Positions 17,396 to 27,500 of a stretch of 64,000 nucleotides of DNA are shown one piece after another; the first letter of the stretch is position 1, and each line of letters starts with the position of its first letter. The stretch lies in the NCBI GenBank assembly GCA_947502815.1, contig CANNBH010000001.1, positions 2,452,818 to 2,516,817 of the forward strand, read 5' to 3'. The notes beneath the pieces were generated by a model that made no database searches, was not told where the DNA came from, and saw only the letters and a program-made list of their open reading frames with translations. The translations under genes were made by a program, and so were the position numbers. Source of the DNA: an uncultured Erythrobacter sp. (GTDB lineage: Bacteria > Pseudomonadota > Alphaproteobacteria > Sphingomonadales > Sphingomonadaceae).

Positions 17396-18337
17396 ATGGC
17401 GACGACACAATCACAAGAAGCGTGGAGCGATTTTTGGGCGCTCAATTCGGGCGGCGCTGGCAATGGCGCTGCGGGAGGCCGTGTCGGCGATAGCAATGGC
17501 GGCGGCTGCCTGCCGCAGCGTTGGGCCGCGATCGAAAATGCGCAGCAAGCGGCGTGGTTTGAATTTTGCCAAGACCTGCCCGAAGGCGCTGCGCTGCTGG
17601 ACCTTGCCACGGGCGATGGCCGGGTCTTGCGCTGGATGTTGTCCAAACGCTCAGACCTGAAACTGCTGGGGATCGATCTTGCCCCCAAGCTGCCGATGCC
17701 GCCCATGGGCACGGAAACACGCGGTGGGATTGCGATGGAAAGCCTGCCCTTTGACGATGATCGTTTCGGTGCGGTGACCAGCCAGTTCGGTTTCGAATAT
17801 GGCGACACCAAACGCGTTGCTGACGAAATCGCCCGCGTTCTCTCTCCGGGAGGGAAAGTGGGCCTAATGGTTCACCGCGGCGACGGGCCGATCCTTGAAC
17901 ACAACCTGCGACGGCGCGGCGAGTTGCTTTGGGCGCTTAAGGAGAAAGGCGCCGCACGCAAAGTGAAAACGGCGCTCAAAAATGGTCCTGCAGGCATTGA
18001 CCTCGCGGCAAATTTGGCCGGAAAAATTGCCAGCCAAGGCGCTGCGAAATTCGGCGAGACGTCTCCGGCGTGGGAGATACCCGAAGCGATCCGGCGATCA
18101 TGTTTGATGGGCCGGCAGGCGGGCGTGGGTTCAATCATTGAAACCATCGGCATTATCGAAGGGCACGCCAAGAATGAGCTGGGCCGGATACAGTCGCTCG
18201 CAGGGGCGTGTAAGACCGCCGATGCACGAGACAAAGTGACGCGGGCATTCGCCGCGCACGGGTTGGAATTGCAAGGCACTCAAGCGATCTGCGAGCCTAG
18301 CGGCCGCGAATTGGCTGACTTTATCACCTTCGGCTGA
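17396..18337 (+). CDS. Class I SAM-dependent methyltransferase
   Basis: 313 residues. The SAM-binding motif I is LLDLATGDGRVLRW, with acidic motif II near LLGIDLAP and motif III/IV in ESLPFDDDRFGAVTSQFGFEY, followed by VLSPGGKVGLMVHRG. This is the UbiE/Methyltransf_11 layout. The first ~45 residues are Gly/Ala-rich and atypical (WALNSGGAGNGAAGG). The C-terminal 130 residues are helical and unassigned. It begins 17 bases after the TPR-oxygenase stop, so it probably belongs to the same operon. Substrate unknown. Confidence 0.85.
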   Translation: MATTQSQEAWSDFWALNSGGAGNGAAGGRVGDSNGGGCLPQRWAAIENAQQAAWFEFCQDLPEGAALLDLATGDGRVLRWMLSKRSDLKLLGIDLAPKLPMPPMGTETRGGIAMESLPFDDDRFGAVTSQFGFEYGDTKRVADEIARVLSPGGKVGLMVHRGDGPILEHNLRRRGELLWALKEKGAARKVKTALKNGPAGIDLAANLAGKIASQGAAKFGETSPAWEIPEAIRRSCLMGRQAGVGSIIETIGIIEGHAKNELGRIQSLAGACKTADARDKVTRAFAAHGLELQGTQAICEPSGRELADFITFG

Positions 18338-18390
18338 GCGGGATGCTCGCGCGATCAGAAACGCAATTTATGGCGTTTCAAGCGAACACA

Positions 18391-18429
18391 AAAAAGGGGC
18401 GTCAGACACTTGGTCTGACGCCCCTTTTT
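18391..18429. terminator. Bidirectional terminator
   Basis: Perfect 17-base inverted repeat (18391-18407 with 18413-18429), 5-base loop, A-run and T-run at the ends. It lies between the convergent methyltransferase and TonB-receptor genes. Confidence 0.92.
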
Positions 18430-18476
18430 GTTGTTCCCAGCCCCGATCGAAACCGAGGCTGGGAGACAAGTCCGAG

Positions 18477-21374
18477 TTAGAAGCGGAACTGTGCCGAGAC
18501 GAAGAAGTCACGGCCCAGCACGTCATATGTGCTCGGGTATGTGTTCGACTGCTCAGCGTTGTTGAAGTCGCCGAGAAGCAGTGAGTTGGTGTTGTTAATA
18601 ACCTGACCGCTGGCATCGAACTCAGGAGTCGATGGCAGGGTGTTGAACAGGTTATTGATACCAGCTGTCACTGTGAAGTTCTCAGTCGCATCAACAGACA
18701 TTGTCAGATCGATCAGGTCGTAGGCGCTGATGCGTTCTACGATGTAGTCAACGCCTGGATCATCATCTTCAACGCCAGACAGGTGACGCCAGCGTGTGGT
18801 GACCGTAACCGGACCATCGATGTAGCTGAAGCGCGACGTCCATTTGAACGAAGGCGTCGGCTCACCACAAGTCAGGCCGAATTCGCCAGCGCAGGTGTCA
18901 ACGTTGGTTGGATCATTTTGATCCGGCGCAACATCAGACGACTCAGTCCAAGTGCCCAAGAATTGGACATCAAAGCGCGAGTCACCGTCACCGACCAACG
19001 AGAATGGCAGATCCGTCGAGTAGTTGACCTGAAGGTCGATACCCGAAACGCTGAGTTCAGCGATGTTCGCACCACCAAGTACAGGTGGATTGTCACGGCC
19101 AAACGCACCTTGTGAGTCACGTGTGCCAACAAAGTTGAGGCAACGTGGGTCAGAAAGATCTTGTACCTGATTGTAGCAGATATCCAGAGCTTGCTGAAGG
19201 CTGATCGTTTGGATCGCATCGTCGACAGTGATGTCGAAGTAGTCAGCTGTGATCGTCAGACCAGGCAGGAACGACGGCTGAAGCACGACACCAAAGGTCA
19301 AGCTGTCCGAAGTTTCTTCCTGAAGGTTCGGGTTACCGCCGAACAATGCAGCGATCTGGCCGTCTGGCTGAAGAACAGCGTTGTTGCCGATGTTCGCAGC
19401 AGGAACGCCGTTTGCCTGACACAGAGCCAGAAGCGCGCCTGTTGGGATTGGGCCACCGCCTGCACCGTCACCAGCACATGGATCGTTCGCGCCTGGGAAG
19501 CCGATGGCTGTACCCTGGAACAACTCACCCACGTTTGGCGCACGAACCGCACGCTGATACTGACCACGAAGGGTCACATCAGGGATCGGCGTGAACTGAA
19601 CGCCACCGGCGTAAGTCCAAACACCACCAACAGTTGCAAGCGAGTAGTCGGAGTAACGAGCAGCGCCGTTAACTTCGACACGCATGCCGCTTTCGGTTTC
19701 GTAAGGGATGTTCACCTCAGCGAAGAGTTCATCAACGCTGTAGCCGCCTTCTGTAGGCTGACCGGCGTTAAAGCCAGCAACGTCGCCCGAAGCCAAGAAC
19801 TCATCAGGGATGAACCGCGAGCTAACCGCACGATGCTCTGCACCGAACGCGAAGCCTACTGGCTCAGCCGCACCCAGAGCGAAATCACCGAATGTACCCG
19901 AGAGTACAGCCGAAACGACTTCGAGGGTCGAGATGTCGCCGTTTTGCGCTTGAATGCGGAACACATCCACATCGTCATCCGACAGTTGGTTCAGACCGAA
20001 GATGTTGATTTGATCATCGCCGGTGCCGTTAACAGCAGCCGTGAAGCGCGAAACCGAAGCGTTACCTTCTTGGATGTTCGAGTTACGTGTCCGTGAGAAC
20101 AGGTAGTACGCATCGTAATTGAGGTACTCGTTGATCTCACCGCGCGCACCAGCAACAATGCGGAATGCATTGCGTTCATCCAAGTTCCGGCGACCGCCAG
20201 CTTCTTGGAGACGACGACGGATTTGAACGTCGACAAGGCCGTCATTCAAAGAGTCGCCTGTTTCTGATGCGTCAAGCTGACGGAACTGAGCTTCGGTAGC
20301 GGCATCGATGAAGCCGTTGGCAACCAACGAATCGATATCGAGGAATGTGTTTACGAGGATTGGCGTAGGAGCCAACTCAGCGTCAACGCGGTTGTTGACG
20401 TATGTCAGTTCACCGTAAACTTCGAGAGCGCTCGAAACTTCGTAGCTGGCGATACCGCCTAGCAGATACCGCTCTTGTGGCAGCTGAAGGTAGTTGACCG
20501 GCGCATAGTTGTAGAGATCGCCTGGTGTTTCGTAAGCACGCAGCGAACCAGGCGAACCAAAGATCGCCAAATTGTTGTTTGCTTCAAAAGCCGTGCCAGT
20601 TACGTCGCCATCACCTTGGTATGTGAGACGCGTTTCAGGAGGAAGCGATGAACCGAGCTGTTGAAGTGGGTTACCACCAAGAGCGAAGTTCGAAAACGTA
20701 CGGTCGCCTTGGAAGATTTCTTCGCGATTGAAGTACTCACCAAAGACTGTGACGTTACCGCGGCCGTCAGCGAAATCGGAACCGATTGCACCGTGGATCT
20801 GATAACGCGAGCCGTCGCCTTCTTCAGTGATCGAATATTGACCACCAACTTCGACGCCTTCAACTTCCTTAAGACGGAAGTTAACAACACCAGCAAGAGC
20901 GTCCGAACCGTAAACGGCCGAAGCACCACCGGTCACAACATCAACCGATTCCAGCAGGAAGTTCGGGATAGTGTTCAAATCGGTGACTTGGTTGGTATCA
21001 AAGAACATCCAGCGGCGGCCGTTGACCAACAGCATCGTGCGGGTCGAACCAAGACCACGAAGGTTCAGCGATGCTGTACCGTTACCTGGGTTGTTCGAAA
21101 AAGAGGTCGTGCCCGGCACAACCTGCGGCAGGGTGTTGATCACGTTTTCAACGTTGACCGTTCCGGAAAGTTGGAATTCTTCTGCTTCGACGACAGCGAC
21201 AGGAGCAGCTGTTTCGACGTTGCGACGTTGAATACGCGAACCGGTAACAACAATGCGGTTGTCTTCGGATGCGCCTTCGCCGGTTTCGGCATCTTGAGCC
21301 ATCGCTGGCGTGGCAACCATGGCACCAGCCATGATTGTACCTGCCAGGAGCGAGCCCTTGCTAAAGCGGTTCAT
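18477..21374 (-). CDS. TonB-dependent outer-membrane receptor
   Basis: 965 residues from ATG 21374 (GGGG seven bases upstream). Signal peptide LLAGTIMAGAMVATPAMAQD; plug domain with IVVTGSRIQRRNVETAAPV, the GLGSTRTMLLVNGRR segment and VDVVTGGASAVYGSDALAGV; a long beta-barrel ending in the Phe-terminal strand FFVSAQFRF required for barrel insertion. This is the Sphingomonadales type of large receptor that imports oligomeric nutrients. It faces an exported small protein gene and lies near an S9 peptidase and a second receptor, pointing to peptide or related oligomer uptake (inference). Its upstream region shares a motif with the second receptor gene. Confidence 0.95.
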   Translation of the reverse strand: MNRFSKGSLLAGTIMAGAMVATPAMAQDAETGEGASEDNRIVVTGSRIQRRNVETAAPVAVVEAEEFQLSGTVNVENVINTLPQVVPGTTSFSNNPGNGTASLNLRGLGSTRTMLLVNGRRWMFFDTNQVTDLNTIPNFLLESVDVVTGGASAVYGSDALAGVVNFRLKEVEGVEVGGQYSITEEGDGSRYQIHGAIGSDFADGRGNVTVFGEYFNREEIFQGDRTFSNFALGGNPLQQLGSSLPPETRLTYQGDGDVTGTAFEANNNLAIFGSPGSLRAYETPGDLYNYAPVNYLQLPQERYLLGGIASYEVSSALEVYGELTYVNNRVDAELAPTPILVNTFLDIDSLVANGFIDAATEAQFRQLDASETGDSLNDGLVDVQIRRRLQEAGGRRNLDERNAFRIVAGARGEINEYLNYDAYYLFSRTRNSNIQEGNASVSRFTAAVNGTGDDQINIFGLNQLSDDDVDVFRIQAQNGDISTLEVVSAVLSGTFGDFALGAAEPVGFAFGAEHRAVSSRFIPDEFLASGDVAGFNAGQPTEGGYSVDELFAEVNIPYETESGMRVEVNGAARYSDYSLATVGGVWTYAGGVQFTPIPDVTLRGQYQRAVRAPNVGELFQGTAIGFPGANDPCAGDGAGGGPIPTGALLALCQANGVPAANIGNNAVLQPDGQIAALFGGNPNLQEETSDSLTFGVVLQPSFLPGLTITADYFDITVDDAIQTISLQQALDICYNQVQDLSDPRCLNFVGTRDSQGAFGRDNPPVLGGANIAELSVSGIDLQVNYSTDLPFSLVGDGDSRFDVQFLGTWTESSDVAPDQNDPTNVDTCAGEFGLTCGEPTPSFKWTSRFSYIDGPVTVTTRWRHLSGVEDDDPGVDYIVERISAYDLIDLTMSVDATENFTVTAGINNLFNTLPSTPEFDASGQVINNTNSLLLGDFNNAEQSNTYPSTYDVLGRDFFVSAQFRF

Positions 21375-21681
21375 TTTAGTCCCCTTGGATATGCGCGCCA
21401 AAATGGAGCACAATTCAAAACGTACGGGCATTTACCCGTATGTGGCGGACTTATGACATGACAAACACGCTCCGCAATCGCACTTGTATCGGAATTGTTA
21501 GGTTGAGTGTGACCTGTGGCATTCACGCTACAGTTGTTTGCGAGCTAGGATTCGTCCAAACCGAGGCGCGCGAAACGGCGTTAGGATGAGCCATGCGTTG
21601 TTGTAATAATCGTACGCTACACCCATAATAAGTTGCGAGAATTGCGGGCACTATGCCTCACGAAAGATACGGAGAGCTTCG
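21375..21681. other. Divergent intergenic region with palindrome
   Basis: 307 bases between the TonB receptor (minus) and a small exported protein (plus). It contains an 18-base inverted repeat at 21423-21440 (arms TACGGG/CCCGTA, 6-base loop) that overlaps the motif shared with the other receptor gene. Otherwise no gene was seen. Confidence 0.55.
21432..21444 (-). promoter_or_regulatory. Shared upstream element of TonB-receptor gene, copy 1
   Basis: Read on the minus strand this is CACATACGGGTAA, ending 57 bases before the receptor ATG. The second receptor gene has CACAAACGGGTAA at nearly the same distance (12 of 13 bases identical). A common promoter or regulator site is inferred; I know no named regulator for it. 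Confidence 0.45.
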
Positions 21682-22266
21682 ATGACAAATTCCACCTCGG
21701 GACACGAAAATAGAGCGCAAAAGGGTTTGTCGTTGCGAATTGGCCGATGCTCCGTTGCAACCGCATTCGCAGCGGGAGCGTTTGCCGTAACGGCGCTGCC
21801 CGCACAGGCTCAAGACGCAGAGGATGGCGACTATTTGGAGGGGTTAAAGGCGTGCCAGGTGGTGGCCGATGACACAGAGCGGCTGGCCTGTTTTGATGCC
21901 GCTGTCGGCAGTATTGTCACCGCCAGCGACGAAGGCGAAGTTCAAGTCGTCGACCGCGAGGATGTGAGACAAACCCGCCGCAGCCTTTTTGGCTTTAATC
22001 TGCCCGATCTCGGCATTTTCGGGTCAGAGGAAGACGAGGGAGAAGAAGAACTCTTCACCACCACCATCGTCAGCGCGCGCTATCTATCGTCTCGCAAGGC
22101 CCGCTTCACCACAGCCGAAGGTGCGGTGTGGGAGATGAAGAACATTCCGCGTCGCCTTCGGCGGATCCAGGAAGGTGACAGCGTTGAATTTAAACCAGCT
22201 GCACTCGGCTACTTTTTCATCCGGATTAACGGGCAAATGGGCGTTAAAGGTCGCCGCGTTGAATGA
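21682..22266 (+). CDS. Exported protein of unknown function
   Basis: 194 residues with a long n-region and a signal peptide ending near ALPAQAQD (about residue 44). The mature part begins with DYLEGLKACQVVADDTERLACFDAA, a two-Cys helical segment seen in several small periplasmic proteins of this group. After an acidic linker (EEDEGEEE) comes a beta-rich C-terminal domain with AVWEMKNIPRR and GYFFIRINGQ. No enzyme motif is recognised. GGAGAG precedes the ATG. It is divergent from the TonB receptor and followed by a terminator, so it is probably a single-gene unit. Confidence 0.75.
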   Translation: MTNSTSGHENRAQKGLSLRIGRCSVATAFAAGAFAVTALPAQAQDAEDGDYLEGLKACQVVADDTERLACFDAAVGSIVTASDEGEVQVVDREDVRQTRRSLFGFNLPDLGIFGSEEDEGEEELFTTTIVSARYLSSRKARFTTAEGAVWEMKNIPRRLRRIQEGDSVEFKPAALGYFFIRINGQMGVKGRRVE

Positions 22267-22332
22267 TGCATTTGTAGACCACTCAGTAAGCGGCTTGGAC
22301 ATGGCCGCACTTTAGGCATTGAAACAAGACAC

Positions 22333-22368
22333 AAAAAAGGGCCCGGCCAAATGGCCGGGCCCTTTTTT
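22333..22368. terminator. Bidirectional terminator
   Basis: Perfect 17-base inverted repeat (22333-22349 with 22352-22368), including GGGCCCGGCCA and flanking A- and T-runs. It lies between the convergent exported-protein and S9-peptidase genes. Confidence 0.92.
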
Positions 22369-22414
22369 TTGCTGCTCGGGACGTTCACTGAACGCCCCGA
22401 GCCGGCAGATTTTC

Positions 22415-24415
22415 TTATAGGCCGCCTGGCCCGCAATCGTTCGCAAGATAATCCAGCATCTTCGTATAAAGCTGCTGCTGATGGCCATACATGAGCGTCG
22501 TGCCAAAGTGGTCGGCATCCTCAAGCGTGATAAACTCACCGCTATTGCCGGCTTCTTCAAATGCCTTCTTGTAGTCAGTGAAGTGGTAATACAGCACCCG
22601 ACGATCGACGTTACCATGGACCATCAGAAGTGGGATATTCACCTTGTCCACTTCTTCAATTGGGTTGATCCCAATCGTGCCCCGGCGCTCTGCCCAATCG
22701 ATGGTTGCCTTAGCAGCGCTGCTGCCAGCACGACCAGCACCCTGGCGGAACGTCTTAGCCGGATCAGCCACCGCGGCGACCGCGATAGCACATTGATAGA
22801 GTTGCTCTTCACGGCTCAACGACACGAGAGCTGCATAGCCACCATAGGACCAGCCAAAGAAAGCTACGCGTTCTGGATCAACGAGCCCTTGTTCAATGAG
22901 GTATTTGACACCGTCATCCTTGTCGTCCTGCATCGCTAGACCGTGTTCGCCGTAACCTGCATCAAAGTGCCTTTGGCCCCAGCCTGTCGAGATACGGTTT
23001 TGCGGATACAGCACCATATATCCCGCTGCCGCGAGCATTTGGCTCATTTCTGAGTAGCCCTGAACAGCGTTCACGTGTGGGCCGCCATTGTGCTGCACCA
23101 CGAGCGGGAATGGACCTTCGCCTTCTGGCATGGTGACATAACCAGGGATAATCAGACCATCACGCGCTTCGTACCGAATGTATTCAACGTCAGCGAGCGC
23201 TTCTTGATTAAGCAGCGGATTGCGGCTGCCCAACTTTGCCAGCTGACCATCTTTTACGAGCCAGAACGAACCTGGATCGTGCGGGCCGCGATTGCTGACG
23301 ACCATTGTCCGCCCGTCATACGATCGGCTCGAAATGTTGATCTGATGCGCATAAGGAATTTGTGCTTCAAGAGCTTCGTAAAGCGCTTTTTCTTCCTCAT
23401 CGAACCAGTGACGCTCATACTTTGCGCCGGGATATTCTGCGTAAGCGAGTTTCTCGTTACCTGGGATGGAGTGAGTACCGATCCGCAGAACATCTGAGTC
23501 AGGCGAAGCAAACAATTCGCGACCATATTCGCCGGTCTCGAAGTTGAACTCCCACAGCGATGCCTTGTCGGCACCGTTGCGTGCTTCGATTATGTAAGCA
23601 ATATTCGGGTTCTCATGGTGAAATCCGCGAAGTCCCTGAAAACCGGCAAGAAAACGGTAGAGGTTTTCATGATCATCAGCATCATACACTTCGCCAAACT
23701 GAGTCCACGACCCGTCGCCTGGCTTACGGTAATAAGTCTTAACCGTATTGTCCGAATCCTGGCCTTCGGCGTAACGCGGATTGCCTTGGCTATCGAACTG
23801 GATGTTGGCGTATTTACTCGTGCCTCGCAGCACTAGGCTTCTTGCACCTGTGCGCAGGTTGAATTTGTAGTACGAGCGAGGACGGAACGCTTGAAAAGGA
23901 TCAACCCCAAGCTCGCCATTGGCATCAGGCGCTGCGACGAGCACAGAGTTTTCTTCATTTGGAAGCAAGTTCGTAATTACGAAATTACCGTCGGATTGGC
24001 TGAATTTGTTTCTTTCCAGATTGTAATAATAGTTCGCGTAATTGCGCGTGTCATCTTCTTGACGGCGAACAGTGCTGCGCACTTGTTCCCAAGCGCGACC
24101 AAAAACAACGTTGTTGCTGGCCCATTGAGCGCTGATAAGCTCCATCCGGTCGCCAGCCAATGTGCGATACGGCGTCGACAGATCTGACGTTTTGTAGATC
24201 TGGAGCAGATAATCGCCTTCGCGGCTTGGGTTGATGTGCACCAAAAGATGCTCGCCATCGGGAGAAACTTGCACGGCGTTCACAACATCGCGCAGCGCCC
24301 ACACATCAATCGGAACCGACGATGTTGCTTGGGTTTCGGAGGGAGCAACGACACTTAGGCCGAGCGCCGAGACGCCCAGCATTGCTGCCATCAAAGGCTT
24401 TTTCAAAACATTCAT
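22415..24415 (-). CDS. Exported S9-family prolyl oligopeptidase-like peptidase
   Basis: 666 residues from ATG 24415, giving a signal peptide (KKPLMAAMLGVSALGLSVVA). Residues ~30-400 form a beta-propeller-like domain (WALRDVVNAVQVSPDGEHLL). The C-terminal alpha/beta-hydrolase domain has the nucleophile Ser in FFGWSYGGYAAL, the acidic residue in MVHGNVDRRVLY and the His in EDADHFGTT, completing a Ser-Asp-His triad. It probably cleaves small peptides in the periplasm. The gene lies between two TonB receptors on the same strand, a setting typical of peptide uptake in sphingomonads. A terminator separates it from the upstream receptor, so it has its own promoter. Confidence 0.9.
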   Translation of the reverse strand: MNVLKKPLMAAMLGVSALGLSVVAPSETQATSSVPIDVWALRDVVNAVQVSPDGEHLLVHINPSREGDYLLQIYKTSDLSTPYRTLAGDRMELISAQWASNNVVFGRAWEQVRSTVRRQEDDTRNYANYYYNLERNKFSQSDGNFVITNLLPNEENSVLVAAPDANGELGVDPFQAFRPRSYYKFNLRTGARSLVLRGTSKYANIQFDSQGNPRYAEGQDSDNTVKTYYRKPGDGSWTQFGEVYDADDHENLYRFLAGFQGLRGFHHENPNIAYIIEARNGADKASLWEFNFETGEYGRELFASPDSDVLRIGTHSIPGNEKLAYAEYPGAKYERHWFDEEEKALYEALEAQIPYAHQINISSRSYDGRTMVVSNRGPHDPGSFWLVKDGQLAKLGSRNPLLNQEALADVEYIRYEARDGLIIPGYVTMPEGEGPFPLVVQHNGGPHVNAVQGYSEMSQMLAAAGYMVLYPQNRISTGWGQRHFDAGYGEHGLAMQDDKDDGVKYLIEQGLVDPERVAFFGWSYGGYAALVSLSREEQLYQCAIAVAAVADPAKTFRQGAGRAGSSAAKATIDWAERRGTIGINPIEEVDKVNIPLLMVHGNVDRRVLYYHFTDYKKAFEEAGNSGEFITLEDADHFGTTLMYGHQQQLYTKMLDYLANDCGPGGL

Positions 24416-24504
24416 GGTCAAACTCTTTTCAGTCTTGTTTCCAGTGTACCCCACGGCCTCGCGTCACCTCCACTCGGCGAAACCGCACTGCGGGTAGTTA
24501 AACA

Positions 24505-24546
24505 AAAAAGCGGCCCCTCGGCAAGTCCCGAGAGGCCGCTCTTTTT
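24505..24546 (-). terminator. Terminator downstream of the large TonB receptor
   Basis: Inverted repeat, 13-base arms (24509-24521, 24528-24540) with one mismatch, and A-run/T-run on either side. It separates the receptor gene from the S9 peptidase gene. Confidence 0.85.
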
Positions 24547-24571
24547 AGCTCAATACAGCCATTGCTACACC

Positions 24572-27500
24572 TTAGAAGGCGTACCGAAGCTGAACGAAGA
24601 ACTCACGTCCGTCGAAATCGTACGGGTTGCCGATTGGCGTGTTCGAAATGCCCAAGACTTCCGCTGTATCGATCAGCGGTGGAGCCGTGTCGAAGATGTT
24701 GGTGACACCCGCAATCACGCGGAAATCGCCATTGTCCCAACGGATCGATGCGGTGTGCTCGAAATACTCTTCGAGGAAACCTACGTTCCGACAATACACA
24801 CCGTCGCCAGCAACAACGCCATCCACTACCCCGTTTGCATCGCGTGAACCGCCACCAAGGCAGGTGTCGGCAAAGAAGCCTGTGAATTCACCGTCTGGAC
24901 CGTACCCAAACGCATCGGAGAGAGGATCTTCACCCGCTGGATCTTGATCCATCGAACCGGTGTAGAACGTCTGCCAAGTGAACAGAAAGTCTTTCCAGTC
25001 AACCCGCAACGTCGCACGGCCAGTCCAGCTTGGGAATCTTGGCTCACCAGCGAAGTCTGATTGCGAAATGTTGCCATCATCATCGATGAACAAAGTGGAA
25101 CGTTCGATCAAGTGGTTGGCACGGAACTCTACCGAAACGTCAAAGACTTCGTCACCGATGGTGATGTCTTTGCCGAAGGTTGCGTTAAGGTCCAGACCAC
25201 GAACCGATTCTTGGTCAAAGTTGATGAAGCCTGAGTTGATTTGGCTGACCAAGAACCGGTCGGCCGCCTGACCGCTTACTTCAATACGATCACAGAATGG
25301 GCTGCGAATTCCATCTGTACGACCGAAACAATCACTGATGATGAACTGCGTGTTGGGCTCAACAATCGAATCCTTCAACTTGATGTCGTAGTAATTGAAG
25401 TTGAACGAGAAATCGAAGCCACTTGCGAAGCTCTCGTCGAATGCGAAGCCGGTTGTGATCGAACGCGATGTTTCAGGGTCGATATCGAGACTACCACCAG
25501 TGAAGATTTGCGCACTGGTAAGTTGGATCGTGTTCACGCCCGCTGCATCGATTCCAACGGATGTTGGATCGCGACCTTCACGTAGGCAATTTGCGAGAAC
25601 CGCAGGGTCACGGTCATCACGGTCAGCCTGATAGCCACCAGCGGTCGAGTCGAACGCATCAGCGGGAACGGCACATGGATCGAACACATTGCTAAAGCCC
25701 GACTGATCACGCAGGAAGTTTTCCCGCAGGTTCGGCGCACGGAACGAAGTACCGTAGCTGAATTTGAACAGCAAAGGAGTAACCGGACGCCAGCCGCCTT
25801 GCAGCGAGAAGGTACCATTGGTTCCGTAGAACTCTTCGTCAGTGATACGGCCAGATGCACGGAACGTGAGCTCCTCAACAAGCGTCTCGCCAGCGATCAA
25901 TGGAACGTCGATCTCACCGTATGCTTCACGGATCCACTTGGAACCTTGCGCACCGCCATCGGCGAAGAAGCCCCAGAACAAACCGTTGTTTGCGGTGATA
26001 TCAGGCTGTGAGTTGATCGAATCTTCGCGCCATTCAGCACCAAGCACAACGCCAACTGGACCAGCAGGCAGATCGATCAAGTCGCCCGTGACAAACGCAC
26101 TGAGAATGGCTTGTTCGTACACAGTGTCGAACGAACGCGTGCCGAACAGATAGTCACGCTCTGCTTGTGTATCGAAATCACCAATAACTGTGTTGAACAG
26201 ACCAGGTGTGAACAGGTTCACTGGAACACAGCCGGCAGTCAGGTCAGCAAGATAGGCCGGGTCAATCGCCGCGCCGCTTGGCAGAGTGGACGAAAGGCTG
26301 GCAACATCACAAGCACCGCCTGCGAGCAGTGGCGAGGTAGGCTGACTGTTGTAATCGTCAGGGATACCGTCGCCATTGTTGTCGATTACGCCGTCACCGT
26401 CGAAATCGCCGAATGGGTCGATGCCGAGCGACAGAGCAAGCCGATCTTCACGGATACCAAGGCGAACCGAAGAGCTGTCTGAGCGCGAATACACACCAGC
26501 AACTTCAAACGACCAACTGGAGCCGATGAATGGAAGATCACCGCGAACACCCAGAACGCCGCGATACTGCTCTAGAGTGACGTCGGTGTTGTTCCGATCA
26601 CCCTGAACCGATGCAATAGTGCGAGCCGCAACCGAACCGATGCTTCCCAGTGCAAATTGGCCGCCTGCGAACGTGTCGAGACCGTTGAACACGTCATCCT
26701 GCAAACGGCAATCGATGCCATCTGGATTGGTGTCGATGTTACAAGGGTTAAATTCGTTCGATGCAGGTGCCCATGGGAAGAACTGCGGCGTACCATTGTT
26801 TGGCGTCGCAGATTCGAACCGGCTGTACTGCGCTTCGAAGAATGGCGTGATGTTGGCATCACCCGGGAACGTGTACTCACCGTAAGCAAAGACGTTGTAA
26901 GTCTCTTGCTTAGGAGTGAATGTAATGTCTTGCTCAACAGCGTTGGTGTTCAGAAGAGCAAAATCGACGTCACGAACGCCGTCACCATCAAGGTCAACTG
27001 GGTTACCGAATGCGTTGGTCGATTCGGAGAAGCCAGGAATACCGGTGTTGCCAGTGACAGGGTCACCGTTGATGTTGATTACGCCGTAATCCACGGGATC
27101 GATGTAGATGAAGCCAACACGGGTAGCGTCTGGCTGAATCCGGCCAACGAGACCTTGAATTTTACAAGGTTGCTCAGAAAGCGAGATCGTGCCGCCGCTG
27201 TCCTGAAGAACCTGAGCGTTGGTGGCAACATCTGTGGTCAGGAAGTTGCCGTTTTGGTCAACTTCGTAGTGAGTATTACAACCCGACAGGAAGTCGCGGT
27301 CGCTGATAAGCACTTCGTCAACACGGCGATATTCAGCACCGATGCCGAAAACGGCGCGGTCAGTGTTGAAGCCCCATGCGGCGCTGACTGTGAAGTCATG
27401 GCCAGCACCAGCTTGGTTGATGTCACCGTTGGCTTGCAGCTCAAGACCGTCAAAGTCTTTACGAAGAACGGCGTTGACAACACCGGCAACAGCGTCTGAA

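Noticed and set aside
20661..21461. 266-codon frame opposite the first TonB receptor
   Set aside because: Antisense shadow of plug-domain codons.
26657..27499. 280-codon frame opposite the large TonB receptor
   Set aside because: Antisense shadow; no ribosome-binding site or motifs.
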